NCBI RefSeq assembly: GCF_019052365.1
Contig: NZ_JAHQUY010000006.1
Coordinates: 6,315-70,314 of the forward strand
Length of the DNA: 64,000 nucleotides
Direction: 5' to 3'
Origin: Leyella stercorea
Lineage (GTDB): Bacteria; Bacteroidota; Bacteroidia; Bacteroidales; Bacteroidaceae
The notes under the pieces were generated by a model. It was not told the origin of the DNA, ran no database searches, and saw only the letters and a list, made by a program, of their open reading frames with translations. The number at the start of each line of letters is the position of its first letter. The stretch's first letter is position 1. The position numbers and the translations under genes were made by a program. Shown one piece after another: positions 18,081 to 27,530 of the stretch.

Positions 18081-19079
18081 TTAAGGTATTCGGCGAAGAA
18101 CCGTAAAGCGTAGCAGAATCTCTGCTATGAGCAGCAGCAGAGCCACAATGGCAAAGGGCTGATAAGCCTCGTAGTGCTTAGAGAAACGCTTAACGTCCAT
18201 CTTTGTCTTCTCGAGTTTGTCGATGTCCTTGTATATCTGCGACAGCTCTCGGTTGTTTGTTGCACGATAAGAGTTGGCATTCGTTATCTGCGCAATCTCG
18301 CTCAGAGTCTTCGTGTCTATCTCTACCGGCATATTCACATACTGAACGCCTCCGGCTACTGGCACGGGATAAGGTGCCACTTTGTTGGTTCCTACCGCAA
18401 TAGTATATACACGCACGCCAAGACTTTGCGCTATCTCTGCACTCGTCATCGGCGAGATGTCGCCCATGTTGTTGCTACCGTCTGTAAGAAGGATTACGAC
18501 CTTGCTCTTTGCCTTCGATTCCTTCAGTCGCGAAACGGCGTTTGCAAGTCCCATACCAATGGCTGTACCGTCTGAGATGATGCCGCGTGCAGCTATGTCT
18601 GTACGAACTGATCCGAGCAGATTCAGAAGCGATGCATGGTCGGTAGTCATAGGACATTGTGTGAACGACTCGCCTGCAAAGATTGTAAGACCGATGTTGT
18701 CGTTCGGACGACCAGCCACAAACTCTGCTGCTACGTTCTTGGCTGCCTCAAGACGATTTGGCTTCAGGTCTTCAGCAAGCATAGACGTCGAGACGTCCAT
18801 AGCAAGCATGATGTCGATGCCTTCTACCGACTTGTTGTCCCAAGAGTTGCGAGTCTGAGGACGTGCCATGACGCACACAATCATCACAAAGGCAAGGCAA
18901 CGCAGAACCATAGGGGCGTGCACTATGCGCTGTCGCCAGCTCTTGGGCGCCTTGTAGTATGCAGCCACGGTGCTGACACGCATGGTAGGTTCGCTATGCT
19001 TGCGATTGCGCCAATACCATATTATATAAGGTATCAGCAACGTGAGCAGTATGAAGTATTCTTTATTTACAAATTCCAT
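18081..19079 (-). CDS. batA: BatA, von Willebrand factor A membrane protein
   Basis: A 332-residue BatA protein. An N-terminal membrane helix (YFILLTLLIPYIIWYW) and a second helix near residue 60 precede the VWA domain, and a C-terminal helix (FAIVALLLLIAEILL) ends the protein. The adhesion site DVSTSMLAEDL and the VILLTDGSNNMGD motif are intact. The 121 bases after its stop, before batB, contain an imperfect inverted repeat (CCTAAGGTT at 18003 and AACCTTAAGG at 18078) that could form a processing or attenuating hairpin. Confidence 0.92.
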   Translation of the reverse strand: MEFVNKEYFILLTLLIPYIIWYWRNRKHSEPTMRVSTVAAYYKAPKSWRQRIVHAPMVLRCLAFVMIVCVMARPQTRNSWDNKSVEGIDIMLAMDVSTSMLAEDLKPNRLEAAKNVAAEFVAGRPNDNIGLTIFAGESFTQCPMTTDHASLLNLLGSVRTDIAARGIISDGTAIGMGLANAVSRLKESKAKSKVVILLTDGSNNMGDISPMTSAEIAQSLGVRVYTIAVGTNKVAPYPVPVAGGVQYVNMPVEIDTKTLSEIAQITNANSYRATNNRELSQIYKDIDKLEKTKMDVKRFSKHYEAYQPFAIVALLLLIAEILLRFTVLRRIP

Positions 19080-19115
19080 TGTTGTATATTACTTTCGTTC
19101 TGTAACAGCCTGCCC

Positions 19116-20186
19116 TTACATAAGGAGCAGCCATACACGATAAACCACATAGCCTGCCAGTGCGACTACAGCCACGGCGATAACGCCCAAAAGCGTATTA
19201 AGCGCAACACGCGTCTTGCGTGTACGCACCTCTTCCTCACTAAGTGTCGGTTCTATACGCTCTTCTGTAGGAGCATCCTCACGCTTGGTCTGGTCTATGA
19301 AGTTAATGGCGTTAAGAAGGTTCATGTCTTTCTCGTTGAGAAGTGCCGAATATTTCGCAAACTTCACAAGGTCGGCAGTCATGAACAACTCGCTTAGCTC
19401 TGCAAGCATTTTCTCGTCGCCGGCACTACGCAGGTTTTCGAGAATCTCTGAAGAGGTCATCTCCATAGCATTGAAACCGAAACGCTCGCGTATATACTGG
19501 CGCAGGGTATCTGTAAGCTGCGTATAGTAAGCCTTCTGGTCATAATCGGCTGTATGCGACTCGCCCTTCAAGCGGTTCATCTCGTCCAATGCCTTCTTGT
19601 GTGGCGGCACTTTCTTCACGATACGTATGCGAGCAACAATCGGTTTGTTCTGCTTCAGACGTACTATAACCCATGAGCCTAACGCAATAAGTAACAGCAC
19701 GATAAGCGTCATCCAAATAAGAGGCGTCCACTCTGACCAAAGGAACGGATTGTCCTGTACCGACTTCGGTGGGAAGAACTTGTCCATGTTGAGAGTGTCT
19801 ACATCGCAAGTGATAACCTTAAGCGCTACGGGGTTCGACTTGTAGCTCTTACCGTCTACCTTCACCGTGATGCCAGGTATGGCATACAGTCGTTCGTCGA
19901 AACTCGTAAGCGTAAGTATCTTCTTCACGCTCCAATAGCCGTCGACAACAGCCGTGTCGCCCTTCGAATCGTCAAGCACCTCAACACCAGGCACAAGATA
20001 TTGCGAACGCTTGTAGTGCGGATACACAATCTTTGCGCCCTGGCGAGCTGTGATAGTCAGTTGAAGATGTGCCTGTTCGCCAATCATTATCGCCACAGAG
20101 TCGATCTTAGCCTCAACACCCACCTGCTGTGCGGCAGCCATCGTGAGTGACGACACGAACAATATGAGAGTTATTAATCTTTTCAT
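19116..20186 (-). CDS. BatD-like membrane protein of the bat operon
   Basis: A 356-residue protein with a signal peptide (cleaved near AAAQQ), a beta-rich periplasmic part to about residue 155, a transmembrane helix near 156-178 (LIWMTLIVLLLIALGSWVIV), a cytoplasmic helical region with DTLRQYIRERFGFNAMEMTSSE near 240, and a final membrane helix. The layout is that of short BatD-like or DUF4381-like proteins found between DUF58 and BatA genes. The cytoplasmic part may touch the MoxR ATPase, but this is inference. It starts 3 bases after the DUF58 stop. Confidence 0.75.
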   Translation of the reverse strand: MKRLITLILFVSSLTMAAAQQVGVEAKIDSVAIMIGEQAHLQLTITARQGAKIVYPHYKRSQYLVPGVEVLDDSKGDTAVVDGYWSVKKILTLTSFDERLYAIPGITVKVDGKSYKSNPVALKVITCDVDTLNMDKFFPPKSVQDNPFLWSEWTPLIWMTLIVLLLIALGSWVIVRLKQNKPIVARIRIVKKVPPHKKALDEMNRLKGESHTADYDQKAYYTQLTDTLRQYIRERFGFNAMEMTSSEILENLRSAGDEKMLAELSELFMTADLVKFAKYSALLNEKDMNLLNAINFIDQTKREDAPTEERIEPTLSEEEVRTRKTRVALNTLLGVIAVAVVALAGYVVYRVWLLLM

Positions 20187-20189
20187 TGT

Positions 20190-21062
20190 TTAACTGTTTC
20201 TTGATGAGAACAAAGTCATCATCGCTTTCACGAAATCCTCATCGGTAGCCACAGACATCCAGTCAACATTTGCTTGAGAGAATGTCTCACGAAGTATCGC
20301 CTCACGCTCCGTCCAATAGCGAGCATGAGCAGCACGCACCTTCTTGCTTGAGGTATCGATATACATCTCGCTACCCGTTTCTGCATCCTGCACCTTCATA
20401 AGTCCTACATCCGGCAACTGCTTTGCCCAGCGGTCGTAAACCTGCACAGCCATAAGGTCGTGCTTGCTGTTGGCTATCTGGAACTGCTTCAGGAAGTCCT
20501 TATTGTCATAGAAGTCGCTGATGACGAAAGCGGTTGTGCGGCGCTTCATCATACGTGTGAAGTAAGCCACCGCTTCGCCAATGTCCGTTTTCGTACTTTG
20601 CGGATGGAAGTCGAGCATCTCTCGTATTATATACAAGATATGCTTACGTCCCTTCTTCGGTGGAATATACTTCTCTATACGGTCTGAGAAGAACACAACA
20701 CCAATCTTGTCGTTGTTTTGCATAGCGCTGAAGGCGATGGTAGCAGCAATCTCAGTAGCCATCACCGACTTCATACACTTGCATGTGCCGAAATCGAGCG
20801 ACCCCGAGACATCAATCAACAACATAACGGTGAGTTCGCGCTCCTCCTCAAACACTTTCACGTAAGGCTTGCGGAAACGTGCTGTGACATTCCAGTCTAT
20901 GTCGCGAACGTCATCGCCAAACTGATACTCGCGAACCTCGGCAAACGCCATACCCCTACCCTTAAAGGCAGAATGGTACTGGCCTGCGAATATGTTCTGG
21001 CTCAGACCCTTCGTCTTGATTTCTATCTTGCGAACCTTTTTAAGTATCTCTGACGTTTCCAT
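20190..21062 (-). CDS. DUF58 domain protein of the bat operon
   Basis: A 290-residue soluble protein. It contains the DUF58 core FAEVREYQFGDDVRDIDWNVTARF near residues 40-62 and then a VWA-like fold starting LLIDVSGSLDFG near 81-92. DUF58 proteins accompany MoxR ATPases in many bacteria and probably act as their adaptor or substrate binder. The gene lies 10 bases after the MoxR gene and 3 bases before the next one, so the operon is tight here. Confidence 0.9.
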   Translation of the reverse strand: METSEILKKVRKIEIKTKGLSQNIFAGQYHSAFKGRGMAFAEVREYQFGDDVRDIDWNVTARFRKPYVKVFEEERELTVMLLIDVSGSLDFGTCKCMKSVMATEIAATIAFSAMQNNDKIGVVFFSDRIEKYIPPKKGRKHILYIIREMLDFHPQSTKTDIGEAVAYFTRMMKRRTTAFVISDFYDNKDFLKQFQIANSKHDLMAVQVYDRWAKQLPDVGLMKVQDAETGSEMYIDTSSKKVRAAHARYWTEREAILRETFSQANVDWMSVATDEDFVKAMMTLFSSRNS

Positions 21063-21072
21063 TGTCTTATGT

Positions 21073-22068
21073 TTAAGGCACCTCTACCTTATTTATTATC
21101 TTAGATACGATCTCCTCACTTGTGATGTTGCTTGCCTCAGCCTCGTATGAGAGACCTATGCGATGGCGCAGCACGTCGTGTGCAACGGCACGCACATCCT
21201 CTGGCACTACGTAGCCGCGACGCTTGATGAAAGCGTAAGCACGTGCAGCCTTTGCAAGCGAGATACTTGCACGAGGCGAACCGCCGAAAGTAATCATGTC
21301 CTTCAGTTCGCCCAAACCGTACTTCTCGGGGTAACGTGAAGCGAAGACTATGTCAGCAATATACTGCTCAATCTTCTCGTCGATATATACCTCTTCAACC
21401 ACCTCGCGAGCCTTCAAAATCTCCGCTGCAGTTGTTACTGGCAACACCTTCTTCTCCTCACCACGCAGATTCTCACGGATAATGAGTTTCTCCTCCTCAA
21501 GTGTAGGATAGCCGATAACCACCTTGAGCATGAAACGGTCTACCTGAGCCTCAGGCAACTGATAGGTACCCTCCTGTTCAATAGGATTCTGCGTAGCCAT
21601 TACGAGGAACGGATTAGGAAGTTTGAATGTCTGCTCGCCAATAGTAACCTGATGCTCCTGCATAGCCTCGAGTAAGGCACTCTGAACCTTAGCCGGCGCA
21701 CGGTTGATTTCGTCCGCAAGTACGAAGTTCGCAAATACCGGACCCTTCTTCACATGGAAGTTTTCGTCCTTCTGCGAATATATAAGCGTACCTACAACGT
21801 CGGCTGGTAGCAAGTCGGGTGTAAACTGAATGCGGCTGTAGTCGGCATCGATAAGCTGTGAGAGAGTTTTTATGGCGAGAGTCTTTGCCAAACCAGGCAC
21901 ACCCTCCAAAAGGATGTGACCATCGCTAAGAAGCGAAATAAGCAACGACTCGATGAGGTGTTTCTGTCCAACAATCACTTGGTTCATACCTGTCACCAAG
22001 TTGGTGACAAAACTGCTTTGCTGTTCTATCCGAGCGTTAAGCTGGCGGATATCTATTGATTCTGACAT
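21073..22068 (-). CDS. MoxR-family AAA+ ATPase, first gene of bat operon
   Basis: A 331-residue AAA+ ATPase of the MoxR class. Walker A is GVPGLAKT near residues 56-63, Walker B is VLADEINRAP near 114-123, and sensor 1 is MATQNPIEQEGTY. The lid domain carries GGSPRASISLAKAARAYA near 263-280. MoxR proteins work as metal-insertion or maturation chaperones with VWA partners; here the partners are the DUF58 protein, BatA and BatB. It is the first gene of a nearly continuous minus-strand operon to 12795. Confidence 0.95.
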   Translation of the reverse strand: MSESIDIRQLNARIEQQSSFVTNLVTGMNQVIVGQKHLIESLLISLLSDGHILLEGVPGLAKTLAIKTLSQLIDADYSRIQFTPDLLPADVVGTLIYSQKDENFHVKKGPVFANFVLADEINRAPAKVQSALLEAMQEHQVTIGEQTFKLPNPFLVMATQNPIEQEGTYQLPEAQVDRFMLKVVIGYPTLEEEKLIIRENLRGEEKKVLPVTTAAEILKAREVVEEVYIDEKIEQYIADIVFASRYPEKYGLGELKDMITFGGSPRASISLAKAARAYAFIKRRGYVVPEDVRAVAHDVLRHRIGLSYEAEASNITSEEIVSKIINKVEVP

Positions 22069-22137
22069 AATAGTTTATGTTTAATATTTACTCGTTAAAT
22101 CGGGCACAACCTTTATAGCTGCGCCATAAATTAAGCG

Positions 22138-22145
22138 CAAAATTA
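22138..22145 (-). promoter_or_regulatory. Candidate -7 box of the bat operon
   Basis: TAATTTTG on the minus strand fits TAnnTTTG, about 70 bases before the MoxR start. Twenty bases upstream the sequence reads TTTCG, a near match to the -33 element. Confidence 0.55.
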
Positions 22146-22209
22146 CTGAAATAATAAAACAGAGGCGAAATATATAGACTAAAATATATTAAATAGTCGA
22201 AACATTTCA

Positions 22210-22782
22210 CTAATATTGAACAATCTTAAACCGATTTGTCAATTCTGCATACACGCGCTGAACGGGAAAACCCATAACATTATAATAGCTACCTTCTAGT
22301 CCGGTAACGCCGATATATCCTATCCATTCCTGAATACCGTAAGCTCCAGCCTTGTCGAATGGCTTATAGTGCTCAATGTAATAATCGATCTCGGAATCTG
22401 TCAGTTCCTTGAACGTAACTCCAGTCATGACCGAGAAGCTATGCTGCTCCTGGTTGGTCTTCATGCAAACGCCAGTAACGACATGGTGTGTGCGTCCGCT
22501 TATCTTACGCAACATGGCGTGAGCCTCAGCTGCATCATGCGGCTTGCCGAGGATATCGTCGCCAACAATCACCACCGTGTCGGCAGTAATCACGAGTTCG
22601 TCGTCTGCCACTTCATACGCAGCAGCCTTCTCACGTGCTATATACTCTGCCACATCCTTTGACGGCAGCGTGTCGGGATACGATTCGTCCACACCTTTTA
22701 TTACTTTCACTTCAAAATCAACGCCAAGACCGGCGAGTAGCTCTCTACGGCGTGGCGAATTACTTGACAATATTATCTTCAT
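22210..22782 (-). CDS. maf: Maf-like nucleotide pyrophosphatase
   Basis: A 190-residue Maf/Ham1-fold protein that hydrolyses non-canonical or modified nucleoside triphosphates. Signatures are LSSNSPRRRELLAGLG at the start, DTVVIVGDDILGKPHDAAEAHAML near residues 69-92, SGRTHHVVTGV, and the ending KAGAYGIQEW. It lies 9 bases after the DAHP synthase-chorismate mutase gene and should be translated from the same mRNA. Confidence 0.93.
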   Translation of the reverse strand: MKIILSSNSPRRRELLAGLGVDFEVKVIKGVDESYPDTLPSKDVAEYIAREKAAAYEVADDELVITADTVVIVGDDILGKPHDAAEAHAMLRKISGRTHHVVTGVCMKTNQEQHSFSVMTGVTFKELTDSEIDYYIEHYKPFDKAGAYGIQEWIGYIGVTGLEGSYYNVMGFPVQRVYAELTNRFKIVQY

Positions 22783-22791
22783 CTTTGCGTA

Positions 22792-23859
22792 CTATTGCTT
22801 GTTGATTATTTCCATTTGTTGACGTACCGACTCTTCGTGAATCAGTTCGAATATATGCTTAACGAAATCCGAATCCATACCACACAAGTCGCCTTGTGCT
22901 CCACGCTTATCTATTATCTCTTTATATCGGTTAGCCTGCAGAACCGTCATGTTATGCTCTTTCTTATAGCAGCCTATCTTTCGGCAGATGTTCATGCGAT
23001 TGGAAAGAATCTCTATAAGGTTATTGTCGAGGGCATCTATCTGCTCTCGTAAGCCGTGTATGCCTTCTATATTTATATGTCCGTCGCGTATTGTAAGGTG
23101 CGACAATATCCGGTAGAGTTCGTCGGGCGTGACTTGCTGTGCAGCATCGCTCCACGCTTCATCCGGAAAGCAATGAGTCTCCACAATCAAGCCGTCGAAA
23201 CCAAGATCCATAGCCTGCTGGCTAAGTGGGGATATAAGATTACGCCTTCCACCGATATGACTTGGGTCGCAGATTATCGGCAACTCCGGTATGCGGCGGC
23301 GCAATTCAATAGGTATCTGCCACATTGGGGCATTGCGATAAATCTTGTTATCGTAACTCGAGAAGCCACGATGAATGGCAGCCAAGCGCTTGATGCCTGC
23401 CTGATTGAGACGTTCCATCGCTCCTATCCACAATTCGAGGTCTGGATTCACGGGGTTCTTCACAAGTACGGGGATATCAACGCCACTAAGCGAATCGGCA
23501 ATAGCCTGCACAGCGAAAGGGTTGGCAGATGTACGAGCTCCTATCCAAAGGACATCGACACCATATTCAAGAGCAAGCTCCACATGTTCGGGCGTAGCAA
23601 CCTCTGTAGCCACAAGCATTCCTGTCTCTTCCTTCACACGCTTCAGCCACGGCAAAGCCTTCTCGCCGTGTCCTTCGAAACCGCCAGGCTTGGTGCGAGG
23701 TTTCCAAACGCCGGCCCGATACACGTTACAACCAAGCGAAGCGAGTTGTCGGGCTGTTGACATCACTTGTTCTTCTATCTCTGCCGAACATGGACCAGCT
23801 ATGACAAATGGACGCTGTCCACTGCCTTTTATATTTAGAGGGATCAAAGACAAATCCAT
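22792..23859 (-). CDS. Bifunctional DAHP synthase / chorismate mutase
   Basis: A 355-residue fusion. Residues 1-260 are a KDOPS-type DAHP synthase, the first step of the shikimate pathway, with FVIAGPCSAE near residues 19-28, RAGVWKPRTKPGGFEG near 49-64 and CDPSHIGGRRNL near 196-207. The C-terminal 90 residues are an AroQ-type chorismate mutase (LREQIDALDNNLIEILSNR). Joining the two lets prephenate or chorismate control entry into the pathway. This fusion order is usual in Bacteroidetes. A near-consensus promoter lies 33 bases upstream. Confidence 0.93.
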   Translation of the reverse strand: MDLSLIPLNIKGSGQRPFVIAGPCSAEIEEQVMSTARQLASLGCNVYRAGVWKPRTKPGGFEGHGEKALPWLKRVKEETGMLVATEVATPEHVELALEYGVDVLWIGARTSANPFAVQAIADSLSGVDIPVLVKNPVNPDLELWIGAMERLNQAGIKRLAAIHRGFSSYDNKIYRNAPMWQIPIELRRRIPELPIICDPSHIGGRRNLISPLSQQAMDLGFDGLIVETHCFPDEAWSDAAQQVTPDELYRILSHLTIRDGHINIEGIHGLREQIDALDNNLIEILSNRMNICRKIGCYKKEHNMTVLQANRYKEIIDKRGAQGDLCGMDSDFVKHIFELIHEESVRQQMEIINKQ

Positions 23860-23891
23860 CGTTTTCAGTTTAAAAGTTGTTATTTTACAAA

Positions 23892-23923
23892 CAAATGTAT
23901 AACAATTATTTCTATCCTACAAA
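23892..23923 (-). promoter_or_regulatory. Promoter of DAHP synthase-chorismate mutase and maf
   Basis: On the minus strand TTTG (23923-23920), exactly 20 bases, then TACATTTG (23899-23892). This matches the Bacteroidetes consensus in both elements and in spacing. Confidence 0.72.
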
Positions 23924-23962
23924 TAAATTATGATTAATTGCCACATTTACATCTTTTCATTG

Positions 23963-23970
23963 TAACTTTG
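23963..23970 (+). promoter_or_regulatory. Candidate -7 box of the Zur-like regulator
   Basis: TAACTTTG lies 40 bases before the start codon at 24011. A TTG at 23938-23940 gives a spacer of 22 bases, slightly longer than usual. Confidence 0.55.
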
Positions 23971-24010
23971 CGTCTAATAACAAGAACATTTTGTCTCGCA
24001 ATATCCAAAT

Positions 24011-24442
24011 ATGAACAATATAGACAGCAATAATGCAGAAGAACTGCTGAAACAAAAAGGTGTGCGTCCTACGGCTAACCGCATTCTCATTCTGAAAACG
24101 CTTCAAAACGAGCATCGCCCCATGTGTCTTTCGGCGATGGAGGCGATATTGTTGCCTATGGACAAGTCGAGCATCTTCCGCGTTCTTACACTTTTCCTCG
24201 AACACGACATCGTGCATGCTTTCGAGGACGGCAAAGGTGCGCTCAACTATGAGCTGTGCTCTCATCACGACTCGCACGACCATACGGCAAGTCACGCCCA
24301 TTTCTATTGCGAAAAGTGCGCACGCACCTTCTGCCTGAAAGACATTCCGGTAGAGAACGTCGCCCTACCCGATGGTTTCAAAGCCAACTCCTTATCATTC
24401 ATCATTAAGGGAGAATGCCCCGAGTGTAGCAGACGCAAATAA
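24011..24442 (+). CDS. Fur-family regulator, Zur-like
   Basis: A 143-residue Fur superfamily regulator. The DNA-binding half has VRPTANRILILKTLQ and the recognition region DKSSIFRVLTLFLEHDIVH. A histidine-rich stretch, CSHHDSHDHTASHAHFYCEKC (residues about 84-104), and the final CPEC provide many potential metal ligands, a pattern closer to zinc-responsive Zur than to Fur. It is divergent from the DAHP synthase gene and convergent with the KdsC-type gene, with only 17 bases between stops. The target genes are not visible here. Confidence 0.85.
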   Translation: MNNIDSNNAEELLKQKGVRPTANRILILKTLQNEHRPMCLSAMEAILLPMDKSSIFRVLTLFLEHDIVHAFEDGKGALNYELCSHHDSHDHTASHAHFYCEKCARTFCLKDIPVENVALPDGFKANSLSFIIKGECPECSRRK

Positions 24443-24459
24443 AGTTACAATCCGAAATA

Positions 24460-24978
24460 TCACCATCCGAAGGCTCTGCCTTCTGCCATCCATTTTCCTT
24501 GAGCCTTGAGCACTTGCTCAATGATATCGCGACCTACTCCACAACCGCCTCGACGCTGACAGATGTACTTGCTGACCGACTTTATTTCTGCGCTTGCGTC
24601 TGCCGGGCAGCAAGGACAGCCTACGAGCGACATCACTTCGTAATCTGGTATATCATCGCCTACATATATTACTTCGTCATCAGACAGCGAGTACTTAGCC
24701 TTGAACTCGTTATAGGTCTTTATCTTCACGCTACAACCCATATACAGTTCCTTCACTCCAAGCGCCTCATAGCGTTTGCGTACCGCCTCGGTATTTCCAC
24801 CCGTAATGATGCAGACGTTCAGACCTACCTTACAGGCATATTGTATGGCATAACCATCCTTCAGGTTGGCAGTTCGCAGAGGTTCGCCTATAGGAGACAC
24901 GGTGACAGTATCGCACGACAGCACGCCGTCCACATCAAATATTACGGCACGTATCTTTTTTAAATTGTAGTCAATCAT
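24460..24978 (-). CDS. KdsC-type HAD phosphatase
   Basis: A 172-residue HAD-superfamily phosphatase resembling 3-deoxy-D-manno-octulosonate 8-phosphate phosphatase, the Kdo step of lipopolysaccharide synthesis. The catalytic loop is FDVDGVLSC near residues 13-21, motif II is ITGGNTEAV, and motif III is [12 protein letters not shown]. The protein has no cap domain, as in KdsC tetramers. I start at the ATG at 24978, which gives the family N-terminus; the frame runs further to 25005. It follows the DUF2520 gene by 31 bases. Confidence 0.88.
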   Translation of the reverse strand: MIDYNLKKIRAVIFDVDGVLSCDTVTVSPIGEPLRTANLKDGYAIQYACKVGLNVCIITGGNTEAVRKRYEALGVKELYMGCSVKIKTYNEFKAKYSLSDDEVIYVGDDIPDYEVMSLVGCPCCPADASAEIKSVSKYICQRRGGCGVGRDIIEQVLKAQGKWMAEGRAFGW

Positions 24979-25009
24979 TCTTCTAATCAAAACAGTTAAA
25001 CACAAGCAT

Positions 25010-25780
25010 TTACGCTCTATTCTTCAATATGTAATTGGACAGGACACTATACACCTCGCTCAATTCCTTGTCGTCTTCAAGCAAAGCAAGATGCTTGCCA
25101 ACTACACCAACGTCTCCTCTCGAAGCTGGTCCAGTCTGCGCTTCTTTCGGATGTAATCGATGGAGTTTAGCCACAGTCTCATCGAGAAGCGGAAGCATCA
25201 CATTAAAATCGAGTCCATGACGTTCGAGTATCTTTGCAGCCATAGTGTTGCACACATTAGCAAAGTTGCAGGAGAAAACCGCAGCAATGTGAAGCCATTT
25301 ACGGTCAGCCTCCTTAAGTTCGCGAACATTATCGGAGAGACGTCGTGCCAACTCCATTATTATATCAAGCGTCTGCTGGTCGGAAGCCTCAACAAAACAA
25401 GGAATGGTTCTGAAGTTCACTTCTTTCTGCTTTGAGAAAGTCTGCATTGGATAAAGCACGCCATAATGCTCTGCTTTACCCATGAACAGACTCATCGACA
25501 TTGTGCCAGCCGTATGTACAAAGACGCCATGCTTGCATCGGCTGCAAAGTTGTTCAATCACATCAAGCATTGCGTCGTCTTTTACAGACACTATATACAC
25601 ATCAGCATCCTTCATTACACTATTCCAATCGCTTGTAGCACAACTACCTACAGTTTCAGCGAGCGCTTCAGCCGAAGCAAGTGTCCTGCTCCATATCTGC
25701 GCTGGCGTTTCTCCTATCTTGGCAAGGGTTTTAGCAATGTTTGTTGCCACATTGCCAGCTCCTATCATTACTATTTTCAT
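25010..25780 (-). CDS. Rossmann-like / DUF2520 protein
   Basis: A 256-residue protein with an N-terminal NAD(P)-binding fold ([19 protein letters not shown]) and a C-terminal DUF2520 helical domain. The overall plan resembles pyrroline-5-carboxylate reductase or ketopantoate reductase, but the substrate is unknown. The ATG at 25780 is chosen because the glycine-rich loop begins at once after it. It is upstream of and likely co-transcribed with the KdsC-type gene; these two often occur beside maf in Bacteroidales as I recall. Confidence 0.85.
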   Translation of the reverse strand: MKIVMIGAGNVATNIAKTLAKIGETPAQIWSRTLASAEALAETVGSCATSDWNSVMKDADVYIVSVKDDAMLDVIEQLCSRCKHGVFVHTAGTMSMSLFMGKAEHYGVLYPMQTFSKQKEVNFRTIPCFVEASDQQTLDIIMELARRLSDNVRELKEADRKWLHIAAVFSCNFANVCNTMAAKILERHGLDFNVMLPLLDETVAKLHRLHPKEAQTGPASRGDVGVVGKHLALLEDDKELSEVYSVLSNYILKNRA

Positions 25781-25877
25781 AAGTTCTTTTCCTGTTATAG
25801 CTACAAAAGTAAGCAAATGCGCAGAAAAAGCACAGAAAACGAGTCGATTTTTAAAAAAGATTTGCTATTTTTGCCAC

Positions 25878-26864
25878 ATGAAAGAAGAGGTTAGTGTTAC
25901 TCTGATTACTAAAGCATCCGATTTGCCCGGCATAATATGCGATGATTTCTTTCAAAGTGTGGAGTTGTTCAAGATACTTGAAGCCACACCAAAACAGAAA
26001 CCATACATGGCGTTAGCTACTGACGGGCAGGGACATATTGTGGCACATCTCTTGGCTGTAGTGTCTTACCACCACTTGCTGCTACCCCCGTTTACCTATT
26101 CGCATTGCCACATATATGGCGAGGGCGTTTATGCGCCAGAAGTAGAGAACAAGGAAGCTATCTTCTCTCTCTTCGTGAAAGCAATAACTGCCGAACTGAC
26201 ACACAAGCTGTGCCTGTTCATAGAGATAAGCGACTTGAGCAGCAAGATGTTCGGATATGGCAAACTGCGCGAGAACGGGTTCTTTCCAATACAATGGCAG
26301 AAAATACACAACTCGCTGCACTCAAAACATCCTTACGAACGTCTGCCCCAAAAGCTTCGCGACAAGATTTCGGCTGCAGAACAGCGCGGAGTGAAAGCCG
26401 CAACAATAGAGTCTGAAGGCAAAGAACTGCAGCAAGCCGTGAAGCTCATGCGCCACTACTTCAGACTGAAGCCTCGACGCACCGTGCGTAGCTGCAAGCT
26501 CTTCGAAAACCTGGCAACAAGCAAGCATTGCAAGATATTCGCAACAAAATACCGAAACCGTATCATCGGCACATGCGTTTGCTTCTTCTTCGGCGGCAAC
26601 GCCTACATGTGGCAGTTGGCTTCGCGCCGCAAGAGTTTCATGATGCTCTACCCTGCTACATACACGGTATGGTCTGCATTGAAGTATGCACACGAGCATG
26701 GCTATGCACACATGTTCTTCCTTGATGCCGGACTACCTTTCAAGCGCAACCCCATGCGCGAGTTTATCCTCAACTTCGGAGGCAAGCAGGTTTCCGAATA
26801 CCGCTGGTTCCGCATACAGTTTCCTTGGGTAGGCAGGCTCATGGATTGGTTCTATAACGAGTAA
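25878..26864 (+). CDS. GNAT/FemAB-like acyltransferase
   Basis: A 328-residue protein of the GNAT-like fold used by FemAB-type peptidyl or acyl transferases. It contains two related halves; the second includes KIFATKYRNRIIGTCVCFFFGGNAYMW (about residues 215-241) and the ending AGLPFKRNPMREFILNFGGK. The substrate is unknown. The open frame extends far upstream, but the ATG at 25878 gives the natural start. A TATTTTTG box (25866-25873) lies only 4 bases before this ATG, so the mRNA may be nearly leaderless. No neighbour clarifies the role. Confidence 0.72.
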   Translation: MKEEVSVTLITKASDLPGIICDDFFQSVELFKILEATPKQKPYMALATDGQGHIVAHLLAVVSYHHLLLPPFTYSHCHIYGEGVYAPEVENKEAIFSLFVKAITAELTHKLCLFIEISDLSSKMFGYGKLRENGFFPIQWQKIHNSLHSKHPYERLPQKLRDKISAAEQRGVKAATIESEGKELQQAVKLMRHYFRLKPRRTVRSCKLFENLATSKHCKIFATKYRNRIIGTCVCFFFGGNAYMWQLASRRKSFMMLYPATYTVWSALKYAHEHGYAHMFFLDAGLPFKRNPMREFILNFGGKQVSEYRWFRIQFPWVGRLMDWFYNE

Positions 26865-26957
26865 CGGCATACAATGATAAAAGCATAGCATGCTTAAAAG
26901 ATATATCTAACAGACAGACACCAAAACAATAAAAATATAAACAAAAACTCAATAACA

Positions 26958-27530
26958 ATGAAAGCACTCATAGACAGAATTCAGAAAGACGGCAAATGCT
27001 ACCCTGGTGGCATCCTCAAAGTAGACAAGTTTATTAACCACCAGATGGATCCTAACCTTATGAAGGACATCGCCGTGGAGTTCATACGCCGCTTTGCAAA
27101 CACCAAAGTGAACAAGATTCTTACTATTGAGGCATCGGGCATTGCGCCGGCTATCATGATGGGATTTCTGATGAACCTTCCGGTTGTGTTCGCAAAGAAG
27201 AAGAAGCCGAACACGCTCGACAACATGCTCGCTACAAAGGTTACGTCGTTCACAAAGCAGCGCGACTACGACGTGGTTATCTCACGCGACTATCTCACTC
27301 CTGACGACCACGTTATTTTCATCGACGACTTCCTTGCATACGGCAACGCAGCCAAGGGCATCATCGACCTCTGCAAGCAGTCGGGAGCCACACTCGAAGG
27401 CATGGGCTTCATCATCGAGAAGGCATTCCAGGATGGCGGACAGTATCTGCGCGAACATGGTGTGCGTGTAGAGTCGCTCGCTATCATTGAGTCGCTCGAC
27501 AACTGCGAGATTAAGATTAAAAACGCATAA
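26958..27530 (+). CDS. xpt: Xanthine phosphoribosyltransferase
   Basis: A 190-residue type I phosphoribosyltransferase that salvages xanthine to XMP. The PRPP-binding loop is [14 protein letters not shown] near residues 121-134; the substrate-side loop [13 protein letters not shown] is near 56-68. Length and the N-terminus ([19 protein letters not shown]) fit Xpt better than adenine phosphoribosyltransferase. The 93 bases upstream show no guanine riboswitch fold that I can recognise. Its stop overlaps the start codon of the next gene by one base, which ties purine salvage to the methyltransferase-helicase locus. Confidence 0.93.
   Translation: MKALIDRIQKDGKCYPGGILKVDKFINHQMDPNLMKDIAVEFIRRFANTKVNKILTIEASGIAPAIMMGFLMNLPVVFAKKKKPNTLDNMLATKVTSFTKQRDYDVVISRDYLTPDDHVIFIDDFLAYGNAAKGIIDLCKQSGATLEGMGFIIEKAFQDGGQYLREHGVRVESLAIIESLDNCEIKIKNA

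Noticed and set aside
26865..26957. Guanine riboswitch before xpt
   Set aside because: The 93-base leader is AT-rich and lacks the paired stems and conserved junction bases of a purine riboswitch.
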